A DNA stretch of 64,000 nucleotides from Undaria pinnatifida (GCA_012845835.1 JABAKD010000023.1:12275851-12339850), one strand, 5' to 3'; positions 20,523 through 31,700 are shown, counted from the stretch's first letter. Notes: generated by a model from the sequence alone, not told the origin. A program made the numbers and translations.

Positions 20523-20530
20523 ATAAATTG
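20523..20530 (+). repeat. 8-bp target-site duplication of the hAT element (right)
   Basis: ATAAATTG, identical to 18250-18257. Confidence 0.93.
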
Positions 20531-20697
20531 CCGGTACATATACGTCGAGCAAGTTCGGTATTGGCCGGGGGTATCCGCTGAGGTATATAATTGAACTTTA
20601 CTATAATTGATTCTTCTTACAGTTTCAAGATTTTTCTCATATTTGATCTTTGTATTGATATACATGCTGTTCAAAAAGTAAGGTACCCTTTAGATTA

Positions 20698-21000
20698 TCA
20701 GCAGGGCGCCGTCTTCTCGTCGGTCGTTTCTACGTACACGCCAATCGAGTACATAAACGAGGCTTCACGCCCCCGTTCCCTCCAAAAACTGGCTGGCACC
20801 GGGAAACCATCGACGGCTTTGATCGTCTCCGCCGACAACTCGTACACGTTCCCCGTGAGCGAGTTGTACACAGGAGCAGGCAAAATCACCGGCACGGCTT
20901 TTTTTGACCTCGTTCACGTCGATAACTTCTGCCGCCGGTGCTGGTGTGTGTGGGAGCTGGCGAAGATGACCCGCCACCAGAAGCGGTGGCATCACTGCTG
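20698..21000 (-). pseudogene. unrecognised coding fragment, minus strand
   Basis: Two overlapping minus-strand frames join across a run of seven A bases near 20900. One gives EVIDVNEVKK; the next continues PVILPAPVYNSLTGNVYELS then AVDGFPVPASFW and ends ETTDEKTAPC. The composition is that of ordinary globular coding sequence, unlike the surrounding repeats. I do not recognise the family. It lies between the hAT element and the right 41-bp array and may be a remnant of the larger element that hosts the arrays. A 205-codon plus-strand frame over the same place (20591-21208) is the alternative. Confidence 0.3.
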
Positions 21001-21189
21001 GAGGCCACCTCTTTCTGGGAAGTTGCGCCCTTGGTCATGCGTGCTCAGAGTCTCTGTATACGGAGCGTGCTGGGAGCAAATGCGTGAGGACCGGGGTGTG
21101 AGTCTTGGAGTGCTGCCTGGAGCCAAAGCTCCAAGGGATGACGTCACAATGTGGTGGAATCGAGTTGATATCGTGCCAAACGTACCAAA

Positions 21190-21590
21190 GTTTTCGGTAC
21201 CGGGTTGATGTTGTGCCTATCTTACCGAAGTGTCCGGTACTGGTACCGATACCGGTACCGGCTCCGGTACATATACGTGCACACCTGTACCGCCGGTACC
21301 GGTATTGATGTCGTACCGAACTTACCAAAGTGTTCGGTACCGATATGGATGTCGTACCGAACTTACCGAAGTGTCCGGTATCGGTATTGATGTCGTACCG
21401 AACTTACCGAAGTTTCTGGTACCGGTATTGATAGCGTGCCGAACTTACCGAAATGTCCGGTACCGGTATTGACGTACCGAACTTGCCGAAGTTTCCGGTA
21501 CCGGTATTGATGCCGTACCGAACTTACCGAAGTTTCCGGTACCGGTGTTGACGCCGTACCGAACTTACCGAAGTGTCCGGTACCGATGCT
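21190..21590 (+). repeat. 41-bp minisatellite, right array
   Basis: About ten units of the same 41-bp repeat as at 17828-18120, in the same orientation, with one internal irregular stretch (21240-21295) rich in GGTACCGG/GGTACCGATACC. Confidence 0.9.
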
Positions 21591-21599
21591 ACCGGTACT

Positions 21600-21720
21600 C
21601 CTCGTACGTACCGTACCGAGAACACGCTTGTAAAATACTAAACGACCACCCGAGTTATCACCCGGGGTACGGTGTATACCACACTCCCTGAGGTAATGCC
21701 TCATTATCATTATGACACCC
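21600..21720 (-). repeat. right outer inverted end flanking the 41-bp arrays
   Basis: Inverted partner of 17735-17815, ending in GGTGTATACCACACTCCC. See that entry. Confidence 0.4.
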
Positions 21721-22550
21721 CCAAGTTAACACCGCGGGTGAAAGCGTAAAAGCGTGAAAGCGTGCCGATCAACAAAACGACTACCGGTACCGGAACAGCA
21801 CAGCAGCAGCACACCAGGTGTGCGAGAGTACCACAGCTTACCGTATAGAGACCAGCAACATGGAGGGGGAGGAGGTACAGACCCGTAGTGCAAGCGTGGC
21901 CCATCGCAACATCGCCACGGGCAAAACGTGTCTGCGGCTCAGACAACTGCTGCTGCGGTTCCAGGCTCGATCGCGTCATTTTTTGGCCGTCGTGCACAAA
22001 CCACATCTGTGCCTAACCGTAAGACACTGACTCGATATTGAAGAAGTGGCCTAGGGTTGGTGTGGGGCTTCCGGCGACTAATTTCGTTGTTGTAGACTGG
22101 TGTTGCTGCTGCGAAGTACCTTATGTCAATGATGGAGTGCGCTTGGTACCGATAGTCCACGTATGTAGCCTACTTTCGCTGCACATGTTGCGTGACCGAC
22201 TGCGGTTGAAAACAGTCTGGTCCCATAAGTGGAAGTTCTATATTTCAACAGTTTGCAGCTCTTTGTTTTTCGCAAGTCTGCCCTACTTTGTGCTTTGCAT
22301 GTATCCTGTTTGCTATCTCTACTGTACCGGTATCTTATTGCATACCGCTTTGCATTTCTTGCCTGTTTCCCTATTTGTTCATGCGCTCATCATGCGTTAC
22401 GGCACGGTAGTATACTCTGTGTCAGAAGGGGATATTGGCTACCATCCCCGGCTTGAATAACATTGGATTGCCATCAAGGGACCTAACGGTAGCTAGTTTC
22501 ACAGGGGAATTGTTACGATAAAAAAATGCTTTCAGATCAAATCGCGTGAA
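21720..22550. other. gene-poor stretch, nothing recognised
   Basis: Several frames of 70-140 codons on both strands with no recognisable domain. A plus-strand frame (22038-22460) is Tyr/Leu/Cys-rich and hydrophobic but has no family signature. No repeat partner was seen in the window. Confidence 0.4.
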
Positions 22551-22574
22551 ATACGGTACCGGTCCGGTACTCGT

Positions 22575-23010
22575 ACCGCTTTGAGGTGTGCTGCGACACC
22601 GCCTTGTTAGCACACCCCTTACTACCGTTACCACACGCCTTGGTACCGTACCTGCCTGGAGTGTGGCAGCGAAACTCCTTTGCAACCGGTGCTATCACAC
22701 CCCATACTATCACAATCCTTGCCGCCTGCCTGGAGTGCAGCGGCGAACACTTGCAACCGCTGCCATCACACCCGTTATTATCACACCCCTGTCTGCCTAG
22801 AAGATGGCAGCACGACTTGTTTGAAACCACTACAGTTGTTATCGCCCCCCATGTTATCACACCCCTACCGTATACCACCCGGGGTGATAACATTCAAAAC
22901 CCAAACGACCACCCACTTTATCACCGGGGGTACGGTGTATACCACACCCCCACGGTATACCACCCCGGGTGATAAAATTCCAAAACCCGAAATGTTACCA
23001 CCGGGGGTGT
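22575..23010 (+). repeat. degenerate ~75-bp tandem repeat and CCACCCGGGGTGATAA palindromes
   Basis: Three units begin CTGCCTGGAGTGtgGCAGCG near 22651, CTGCCTGGAGTGCAGCGGCG near 22728 and CTGCCTAGAAGATGGCAGC near 22793; each ends in ATCACACCCC. They run into a series of palindromes (GTATACCACCCGGGGTGATAA and relatives) at 22865-23010. The same palindromic word occurs at 17760 and 21655, so this block shares ends with the minisatellite-bearing region. Confidence 0.65.
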
Positions 23011-23309
23011 GGTATATATACACTTGTCATTTCTTTCGCCCGCTCCCTCTTGTTAAACGCCCCACCTAAAAACGAAAGGTGCCGGAGTACTAAACACTAC
23101 CACGCTGTTCATATCACCTCATTATATTTCTGGCCATCCATGCTGTAGCTCCAATTCGCCCCCCCCCCCACCACCCGCACCATCGCCTCGACCTAGCACC
23201 ACGCGTGTAGCAAACCCCTACATCTATGCGACATAAAGCTGTTGGAAATCCCTTCCCCTCCACCCCCACCCCTTCGAACACTCCGTCTTCTCCTCACTGG
23301 TTCAGGATA

Positions 23310-24840
23310 CATATATATATAAAATCATCATTTGGTTTCAGGAATTCGGTCAGGAGTTTTTTTTCGTCTCGGCCTAAGCATGCCATTCGCGGAACTGGAA
23401 TTCTCGGTCGAATATAGCTTGGTTCGAGCGCCGCCTTCGGGGGGCGGCTCCAACGCCTCTCGCCCTGCCGTGTCCGTTCCGCACATCGACGTGAACACGG
23501 ACGGATGCCGAGCGAGACAAGCGAGAAGTTGCAAAAATACCGCATGTCGAGGAGGAATTCCGGAGATTTTGGGTGTATCTTAATGTCGGCAGCGCCTGGA
23601 TGATTTACAAAATTGGCATCATTTCCAAACGGTAGTTGCTAATGTTTGGAATTTTGCGGTGGCATATTCTCGAGCGTTTGTTTTGCTTTTGACGTCTGCA
23701 GGGCTTGAGCGTTTGTTTGTTTTGCTTAATGTCTGCAGGGCTTGAACGAATGAAACACGTCCTCGGGGGGCGGCTCAAACGCCCCTCGCCCTGCCGAATC
23801 CGTTCCGCACCTGGCCGGGATCGGGTACGTGGGTTGAGCAAGACAAGCGAAAAGTGCATACATTTTTGTATTTTGGGCGGGTATACGCCCGAGCTATTCT
23901 TGGATCTTGGCATATTTATGCAGAGCTTGAACGGAAAAACATATGAGAAAACGTTTATTTCCAAGTTGGCATCATTTCCAAATTGGCTTCTTATTTCGTC
24001 CCCACCACACTTTTTTCGTGGTCACACCTTGAAGCATTTGGCCTATTGTCGTACGACTGCTGTGTCGTTGCTGTTCGATATAGGATTTCACGGTCAAATA
24101 CCTTTGTTCGAGCGTTCGTTGTCTTCGAGGGGGGCCGTTCCGTACCCAACGACATCATTACACCCAGTGTCCGTGGTGATTCTTCATCCTAGAGAGATAC
24201 AACTTATTATTATGTGGTCACAGACTGTGAGACAAAGTAAACCAAACAATCGCCATTAATCAAGGTATAAAGCAAGTGAAATGCTAGCGCACCGGGTACG
24301 AGAACACAACAAAACAGACCAGACCATATATATTTTTTGAAAATGTACGCAACGAACGAGTGGTCGCTTTTAAAAATCGCAGTACGAGAAACAATATGTT
24401 GTCAGTCTTTTTCGTCGCCGCTCCAAAGAGTCGTTCCGTATATGTCGGTCCACGATCGACGATCCATCTTTCAGGACCGCATAATAAATATCCCACACTA
24501 CTTCCATGTATATTTATCCCCACAATCAAAAGGTGGATGCTCTTATAAAGGTAGGTGTGATTATCAAGGTAGTAATGATGTTTCGAACGCTTTGTTGTGT
24601 AGTTACAAGAATTGCGCTGGCTACTGACTGTTGTTGTTGCTGGTCAATCCGTTCAGTACCTCGACGACGTGAACGCGGATGGATGCTGAGCAAGACAAGC
24701 GAGAAGCGCGCAAAATTTTGTATTTCGAACGGTACTCTTCAGTTATTCTTCGGATCTTCATGTATGGAGAGGTTAATAAAATGAAACTTGGCAAGACATC
24801 ATTTCCAAATTGGCGTAATATTTTGTCCCAAAACAAATAA
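23310..24840. repeat. dispersed repeat family with GC hairpin, 3-4 diverged local copies
   Basis: The segment with a GAGCGCCGCCTTCGGGGGGC hairpin, GCCCTGCCG.GTCCGTTCCGCAC and GAGCGAGACAAGCGAGAAG recurs at 23395-23540, 23765-23855 and 24645-24720, with a shorter piece at 24110-24160. The trailing part (CATCATTTCCAAATTGG..TA.T..GTCCC) repeats near 23970 and 24805. An inverted full copy lies at 53565-53935. Short frames are conserved between the 23.4 and 53.7 kb copies but no protein family is recognised. Confidence 0.7.
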
Positions 24841-24892
24841 TATTTACTGTACAAAAAGTCCCCATGGTGGTGCGGTAGGTATCATAGTACGA

Positions 24893-25101
24893 ACCACGCA
24901 GCTGCTTGCAAAGTTGAGTTTCGACGATTGAATCGGTCGCACTCACAGCTGACGTTTTTCATTTTTTTATTTAATTCACAAACACCATTCGTATCATCAA
25001 TGAGACACAGATCTAATGTACCAGGTACCACGCAGCTTGTAAAATTCAGTTTGAACCATTCAATCGGTCGTACTCACAGATGACGTTTTTCAATTTTTTA
25101 T
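24893..25101. repeat. two direct copies of a ~75-bp repeat
   Basis: ACCACGCAGCtgcTTGcAAAgTTgAGTTTcgACgATTgAATCGGTCG..CTCACAG at 24893-24966 and again at 25027-25101; a more diverged one at 27236-27310. The word ties these to the family H repeats at 27.7-29.2 kb (ACACAGCTTGCAAAGATGAG). Confidence 0.6.
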
Positions 25102-25224
25102 AAAATTGTCTGTTGTGCGGGCTTGCATTTTTTTCCCCCGCGTATTCATGGCGGTTCATTGCATCACCAAATAAATCGCTCTGCTGTATTTGCGATGTGT
25201 ATCTGCTGTGTCTCGTCGTTTTTT

Positions 25225-25325
25225 CAAAACTAATTTTCAAGGACGTCAGCCGTGAGTTTGACGAATTTCAGGTCAATACTCATCTTTGCAAGCTGCGTTG
25301 TTGGTACTCGCAATATACTATATTG
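25225..25325 (+). repeat. ~100-bp dispersed repeat, copy 1
   Basis: Nearly identical to 60960-61056 (AACTAATTTTCAAGGACGTC through TTGTTGGTACTCG.AATATACTAT). In the second copy the match stops exactly where the GC hairpin that ends the right arm of the large inverted repeat begins. Confidence 0.8.
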
Positions 25326-25399
25326 TTTGGCCACAGAGCTCATAGTTTGTGACCACAGAGAGCTCGTAGTTTTTGACCACAGAGTAAGGCCGTCTCTCT

Positions 25400-25800
25400 A
25401 GGAGGCCTCGGCACGGGCACTGGTTATGCTGGATAATAATATGTGGCAAGGTCCAATTGGAAAGGTCAGCTTAATGTGCAGAACACGCACGCAGCAGTGG
25501 GGGGCTCCCGATAGTGCCTGTATTTTACACAGGCACTATTCAAGGCACGGTCACTATTGTAAAGAGGAGTTTCTATAGGGAGTTCAAGTCGTACCAAGCG
25601 TTTTCAAGTCCCTCACTTTATCGTGCTGCCGGTATATGCGAGCCCAATATTCCGTCACTTTTCAGGGCACCGGCATCATTGGAAATAGGCTTACATAACC
25701 CCTCTTCATTAGCAAACCCGATCTTGGGGTACTATTTACTTGGAATCAGTGTAGGGAAGGATTTCGGGGGGCTCTATGTGTCTTCTTCGGGTTAAACTGA
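25400..25800 (+). other. open frame of unknown origin with a leading hairpin
   Basis: A plus-strand frame (25514-25795, 93 codons) begins MPVFYTGTIQGTVTIVKRSF and ends YYLLGISVGKDFGGLYVSS. The composition is ordinary for a protein and unlike the neighbouring repeats. The inverted repeat AGTGCCTGTatttTACACAGGCACT spans its start. I recognise no family. It could be a fragment of an organellar or foreign gene, or chance. Confidence 0.25.
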
Positions 25801-26273
25801 TATTTGCACCTATCTACACCCAGCACAACCAGTGTCTGTGCTAATGCCTCATGCAGAGATGAGCTCTGTCGTCACAAACTACCAGACAGAGATACTCATT
25901 GCACATTATTGCAAGTACAGCAAGAGGGTGATTTGGCGAGGATTTGGCCGTGCAATAGGCCAAGCGCATGGGCACGCGCGCAAAAAACAAAAATATGCAA
26001 GCACGCACACCGGGCTATTCGCAGAGGAAAATAAAAATAAAAAGAGACTATCAAAAACGGGGTGTCTTCCATGTTATTGTGTTTTTCGAAATTATGGAAC
26101 TAACCCTACAAAGCCTGATCCTAACCCATACGATATACTCGTACAAAACAGGAAAAAGCTATAGGAAAGAAGACAGGGAAAAGACAGGCACGACCAAAAC
26201 AAGTGAAAAACCAAGCACGGCCAGCAGCAGACAGACAGCAACTTGGCAGCAACATATGATAGCAGATGGCGCC

Positions 26274-26445
26274 ATCCAACCTAATGAATTGCGTCAGCTG
26301 TGATATATGCGTATACCACCTTAGGTTGTTTGTGTTCTTCCCTAGGGTATTCCCCAGCTCCAGAGTGAATGGAGCCTGTACTGTGACCACGGACTTGATT
26401 ATGCGAGTTAATGTTAGAACAACAGCAACAACAACAACCTGACAT
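26274..26445 (-). repeat. ~160-bp dispersed repeat, copy 1
   Basis: The reverse complement matches 35070-35228, from a GTTGTTGTTG run through AACTCGCATAATCAAGT.CG and CACTCTGGAGCTG to ATCACAGCTGA.GCAATTCAT. The second copy is the immediate left flank of the large LTR element. Short frames here are not considered genes. Confidence 0.75.
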
Positions 26446-26449
26446 CGGT

Positions 26450-27420
26450 GGCTGCAACCATATTGGGTTTCGAATACCGTTTGTAGGAGTAGGAGGATTG
26501 CCGCATGGTCAATCACCTGCACGCTGTTTCTGACAACAGCAGTCGTGCGAATACCGTCAATCGTCGCCCCCGGACCGAATACGAAAACGAAGCCTAATAA
26601 TTTTAGCTCTTTTTTTTTTTTTTTTTTCATCCTCCGGCGCATGGGGGCAAAAAAAGCGTAAGCTCACCACCATTCCACGTATTTCCAAGCACGTCGTGTG
26701 TTGATTTAACTCAAACGCCTTCGCAATCCAGCGCTAGCTGGCGTGTCCTTCGGTTCCCACTATAGCGATAGCGTCAGCTGGTCCCTACCGGCGGTCGTCG
26801 TTACATTTTAGAGCAAAAACGCAGCAACAAGGCAGATGACCCCACCCAGCCGGCGTCCGGGGCAGCACCCAAACTGAGTTGCGAATGCAGCTGCTAGAGG
26901 GTTAGGAGCATTGCTGTCTGGTCTGTCCCCTGATTTATCTTCCCCGGCGATGTCCATACCGACGTCATCGCCTCAAGAGCCCCCAAGGGCACCCAAAAGG
27001 AAAACAGACGGGGCAAAGCGAAAGGGTATACTTGCTGGTATATGCGTGCGAGGTTTTTCACATGGCTCCGTATGCGCATGCAGGTCGGCACGAACGATGT
27101 GTGTGGTGCCCAGGCCAACCCGATCCCAAGCCTAACCCAAGCCTATCACTTTGGGTTTGGCAACGGCAGTCATTAGCGGCCATGCCGTAGGTTTTGACTC
27201 ATGACAGCTCAAAAGAAACGGGCGGCCGGTGTGTCACGCAGCTTGCAAATATGCGTATCGACCCCAAATTTGTCGCACTCACAGCTAACGTCGAAAGACG
27301 TAGTTTATAAAACACCCCAAATGGACTTCACGTTCATTTGTGGAAACCTAATGCGTGCGTGCGTTTTTTTGTTGCTTTGCTCATCCTTTCTATTTTCTTC
27401 CCTCCCATGTTTTATTTCTC
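26450..27420. other. gene-poor stretch, nothing recognised
   Basis: Contains a T-run of about 19 near 26612-26630 and otherwise unique-looking sequence with only short frames. Confidence 0.4.
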
Positions 27421-27423
27421 CTT

Positions 27424-27560
27424 TTCCCTCCCTAGCCGTAATTCAGGTTCGGGGTAACTAAGTAGGCTCTTCTCCCCCCCTCCCCACTACGGTGCGCCTC
27501 TTGGCGTCTATCGCGAGAAAGACTCCAGCTCTTTCTTCCCTCGTAGACTCTAATGAATAT
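27424..27560 (-). mobile_element. tRNA-derived SINE, 5'-truncated copy
   Basis: The reverse complement (GACGAGGGAAGAAAgAGCTGg region through the GGGGAGGGG stretch and TTACCCCGaacCTGA) matches the body of the SINE copies at 31359-31700 and 34140-34495. The tRNA-like head is missing. Confidence 0.6.
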
Positions 27561-27689
27561 ATGGGATGCAATTGCAACCCAATAAAACCCAACCGACCAA
27601 TGTGTTAGGCGTAATCCTCTTTACGTCCCATAGGCTGAGCTGTGTGCCTCAAACGTTTTCACGAATACATTTGTGGTACCTGGTATGCT

Positions 27690-29419
27690 TTACTGTCCCG
27701 TACGCAATAATGTTGAGTCACCGACCTATATCCTCAATGAGGACACACTCGCAGTAATACGCGCAATCGGGGTATCACTCACAGCTTGCAAAGATGAGCT
27801 TCGACGAAATCTTCTATCTCGCAGCTGGAGTGTATTTTGCCTCCAACTGAATGTGTTGGTGAGGTCTACCGGAAGTTGGAAGACTCGAGGAGCAGGTTTT
27901 GAGCACTCGTACGACCTCGTTTGAACGGGCCGCACATATTCCGAGAACAGCGAATCGAGCCCGATTAAGTCCATCGTCTCTAGAGTAAAAAAAAATGAAA
28001 ATTCGAGGAGGGTGTGTCTTAACGAAAAAGAAAACGAAACCCATTTTCGTCAGTTTTTTCACGGTACACCTCGGTTGCGTCTTTTTAGGCGTCAACGAGT
28101 TGGTTAACGGCGCCTTAGTTTTCGGCGGCAACGACTTTGGCGGCAAAGCTCCGAGTTACCCTTTTGCAGGGTCTTTTTTACCGCAGGAAACTTAGCGAGG
28201 AGTATCCCTAGGTATTCTCGCTGGAGTGTCGAATGTCCCGCAAAAAATGCTTCGACCAAAAAAGGTCCAAGAGGTGATATGTATACCTATGTATACCTTG
28301 TACTGCCACTCCAGGACGGACGGATTTGTGGACAATCTCGTCAATAAATACCCGGCAACGGACGCGTTGTCGTGTGCCACTATAGTACGAGTTACAGGAT
28401 ACATTAATAAACTGATGCGTTTCCTTCCACAGCTGTCAGATTTTGTCCCCCTCGAAAATGGTTTTTATGGTTTCCGCGCACAGACTGACTAACATCACCC
28501 TGTTGACCCTGATAGCTACACAGCTGTAGTTCCAAGGGGAGTCGCCGACCTGTATTCTTAATGAGGACACACAACCCGTAATACGCGCGATCGGAGTATC
28601 GCACACAGCTTGCGAAGGTGAGTATCGACAAAATATTCGATCTCACAGCTGGAGTGTGTATTTTATTTTTTTTAGTATCATGGACACCTGTGACCACGGC
28701 TTGTCCAGAAGCTGGAAATTAGAAGTGTGCGAGAAATATACACATACCACGTGTGTATTATAGAAATAAAATATATACCACGCAAATATTGTAAAAATAA
28801 AAATACACTCCAGCTGTGAGATCGAAGATTTTTTCGAAACTCATCCTTGCAAGCTGTGTGTGATACCCCGATCGCGCGTATTACGGGTTGTGTGTCCTCA
28901 TTGAGGATATAGGTCGGCGACTCCCCTTGCAACTACAGTGTAGCTATCAGTGTCAACAGGGTGATGTTCACGTAGATATATTATAAAAATAAAAATACAC
29001 TCGATTTTGTCGAAACTCATCTTTGCAAGCTGTGTGTGATACTCCGATCGCGCGTATTACGGGTTGTGTGTCCTTATGAAGGATATAGGTCGGCGATTCC
29101 CCTTGGAACTACAGCAGTGTAGCTATCAGGGTCAACAGGGTGATGTTAGTCAGTCTGTGCGCGGAAACTATAAAACCCGTTTGTGAGGGGGACAAAATCT
29201 GACAGCTGTGGTAGGAAATGCATCAGTTTATCAAGTGTATCCTGTAAGTCGTTATAACCGGTGAGGGGAGGGCGGAGGTTTTGAGGGCGTGGGGGCATGG
29301 ATTTGAACAAGACAGAGGGGGGGGGATGGGCGGGGCAGCTCAATCTGTGCGCGGAAACTATAAATCATTCAAGGGGATAAATCTGACGGTTTTGGAAGGA
29401 ATGCACCAGTTTTCATGTA

Positions 29420-29430
<11 letters not shown>
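27690..29430. repeat. family H repeats, direct and inverted copies
   Basis: A ~290-bp unit reads AAACTGATGCgTTTCCTTCC, TTTCCGCGCACAGA, ACCCTGTTGACCCTGATAGC, TCGCCGACCTaTAT, GAGGACACAC, ACGCGCGATCGGAGTATC, ACACAGCTTGCAAAGATGAG and CTCACAGCTGGAGTGTATTT. Copies: 27712-27840 (plus, partial), 28395-28675 (plus), 28785-28975 (minus), 28985-29250 (minus), a head piece at 29325-29425 (minus), and 54485-54880 (plus). The plus and minus copies at 28.4-29.25 kb form a large imperfect hairpin. No coding function is evident. Confidence 0.8.

Positions 29431-29465
<35 letters not shown>
29418..29465 (+). repeat. (ATT)n microsatellite
   Basis: About 15 uninterrupted ATT units. Confidence 0.95.
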
Positions 29466-29749
29466 GCCCTCCGACAATGTAGCGTAGATGCCTTTCCGAT
29501 ATAAATCGAATATCCTTCCTTAAAGCAGCAGTAGCACCTAATATGAAGTCGAATGATCGCACCATAATGCAGTGGTATCTTCCGCCAACCATTCGCCCAT
29601 TTCCTTTCCCCACATCTTCTCCTTTTATCTACTATTCCCTTTCCCTATATATATACCTGGTATGTTATAGCTGAGAGTCTACCTTCATCCTCATCAGTTT
29701 TCATGTATATCCTGTAAGTCGCACAACCAGCGAGGAGAGGGCGGAGTGT

Positions 29750-30240
29750 TCGAGGGGTTGGGGGGGGGGGGGGGAAGGGTTTTGAACAGGTTTAGGTCGC
29801 ATATATGCAGGGGCTTGCTGTACGCGTGGTGCTAGGTCTAGGCGATCGTGCGGGTGGTGGGGAAGGAGGGGGTGTTTGAGGGGCGGGGCATTGCGGGGGG
29901 GGGGGTAATTCAAGCTACGTCATGGATGGCTAGAAAGATAATGAAGTGGCATCAATTGCGTAGAAGTGTTTATTACTCTTGCCGATTTCGATTTTAGGTG
30001 GGTCGTTTGAACAAGAGGGAAGGGGGGAAAAAAAAGGGGGGGGGGGGAGGGGGGGGGGGAGGGGGGGGGGGTGAATTGGAGCTACGGCATGGATGGCTAG
30101 AAAGATAATGAGGTGATATCAGCTGGCTGGCAGTGTTTACTACTCTGGCAGATTTCGATTTTAGGGGGGGCGTTTGAACAAGAGAGATCGGGGGGGGCGG
30201 GGGGCGGGGGGCGGCGGGCGGGCGGAACACTTCAATATGT
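29750..30240 (+). repeat. G-run-rich stretch
   Basis: Runs of 7-14 G at 29759-29774, 29897-29906, 30038-30071 and 30188-30220. GCTACG.CATGGATGGCTAGA and CTCTgGCaGATTTCGATTTTAG recur as direct repeats about 140 bp apart (29912/30081 and 29977/30148). Frames through here are Pro- or Gly-rich artefacts. Confidence 0.7.
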
Positions 30241-30299
30241 GCGCGGAAGCTATTAATCCTTGAAGGGGACAAATCTTACGGTTGTAGCAATAATACATC

Positions 30300-31080
30300 C
30301 CTTTATATCACCTGCTTGGTACCTGGTATTGTTTATTACTCTACGAGTGCATTTATGTATTGAATTTCGGTAGGTACACGTACATACATGGATATAGACG
30401 TGGTACGCGGACGCATGACTAAAACGAGGAGACAGTAGTGGTTACGATTACTGCCCCAGAAAAAGCCACACAGCAGCATTGCGAGTGGCTGCGTCCCCGG
30501 GGCCTCGAGGGTGGTATTATACAAGTTCGGGCAAATGGACATGGTTTGTACTCTCGTGCAAGTAGTATAGGTACGTACGAGTAAGACCACACGCAGCGAT
30601 GCTCTATTACACACATGCTTTTTGTCTGTGACATATTTTATGGCATGGGGGGAGGTGCACCAAAATACAGGGAATACATTTTCGACACAAAAAACAAGGG
30701 GAAAAATAATCGTCCTTTCTGTTGTGAAGCTGTGCCACGCGAAGGTCGTAGTAAGTAGACAGTATTCACGGAAGAAACCAGTGAGTGGCATGCATTCGTC
30801 CCGTATCGCATCGTACGCGTTTGGCGTTTTTTTCCTCGAGAAGACTCTTCCAAAAATGAGAAATATAGGCGGTGTGCTTTGTTGTTGCTGCGGTCCCTGA
30901 CTCCGTTGCTGTAACCGTTTGCCGGTCAAGTGCAAGCGGTCGTGTTGGTACGTAACTGACAAATAAGTTGGTGTTGCTTCGTACTCGACGTGCTCCTTGC
31001 TGCTGTTTGCTGATTGGTCATCTCTTATAGTGATTTTTTTTTTTGGCACACTTCTACTTTCCAGCTACTGGATATACAAG
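30300..31080. other. gene-poor stretch, nothing recognised
   Basis: A 237-codon minus-strand frame (30336-31049) is open but has a mixed, domain-free composition. No repeat partner was found. Confidence 0.35.
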
Positions 31081-31089
31081 CCGTGATCA

Positions 31090-31345
31090 CAGGTGTCGTC
31101 CTTTCCCCCCCCCCCTCCGGTTATTGCCTTTATTTTTTTTTCGCGCATAGGGTTCGGCACCCACTGATCGTCGATTTGTCATCGAGTGTTGCTAACTCAC
31201 GCTCTCGCGCTTTCCGCAAGTCAAGTAGTGCACAAGGAAAAGTCCCACTAAAATTTATACGAGTACGCACTCGGGGGGATTCGAACTCACGAAATTGACC
31301 TATACCAGGCTCGAGGATAACCTGATACGCCACCGGGGCAGTGAG
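31090..31345 (-). mobile_element. tRNA-derived SINE copy with a different body
   Basis: The minus strand starts GCCCCGGTGG and carries a B-box-like GTTCGAATCC ~60 nt downstream, then a ~170-nt body ending in an A-rich tail near 31130. The head resembles the copies at 31359 and 34495 but the body does not. A canonical cloverleaf does not fold: the T-stem GTGAG does not pair with CCCCC. It is therefore a degenerate tRNA-like head and not a tRNA gene. It lies head to head with the next copy. Confidence 0.55.
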
Positions 31346-31358
31346 TGACATAGAGCCG

Positions 31359-31700
31359 GTTGCCCCTGTGGTCTGGTGGGGTTACACTGTTAATACTAGC
31401 GTTGGTCCTTGAGATAAATAACCACCGCGTTGTGAACTTTGTTGGCTTTATTTATTTGCAGAAATAAATGAGAAAAAAAGGATCAACTCACTGCTGAAAT
31501 CGCCTAGCAGCGTGGGTAGGTACAATTCGACTCGAATCGACGAGGGAAGAAAAAGCTGAATTCTTCTCGCGATGATAAGTAAAGCATGTACCGTAGTAGG
31601 GACGGGGGAGGGGAGTCCGCCATATGACCCCGGGTCTGAGTTATACCACTGGGAGGGCGAGAGTAGTGCGATCATCACAATACATGGGATGGGAAAAAGA
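31359..31700 (+). mobile_element. tRNA-derived SINE, full-length copy
   Basis: Head GCCCCtGTGGTCTggTggggTTAC and TCCTTGAGatxxA, then a body with GCCTAGCAGCGTGG.TAGGTACAATTCGAC, ACGAgGGAAGAAAaaGCTG and TGACCCCgGgTCTGAGTTA. The 34.1-34.5 kb copy aligns along the whole ~340 bp in inverted orientation. Insertion ends were not resolved. Confidence 0.7.

Noticed and set aside
30336-31049. 237-codon minus-strand gene
   Set aside because: No domain, no splice signals, no second copy to show conservation; an open frame of this length can occur by chance in 64 kb.
31270-31345. tRNA gene on the minus strand (GTTCGAATCC near the 3' part)
   Set aside because: The T-stem and acceptor stem do not pair and the same head recurs attached to SINE bodies, so it is a tRNA-derived repeat and not a functional tRNA gene.
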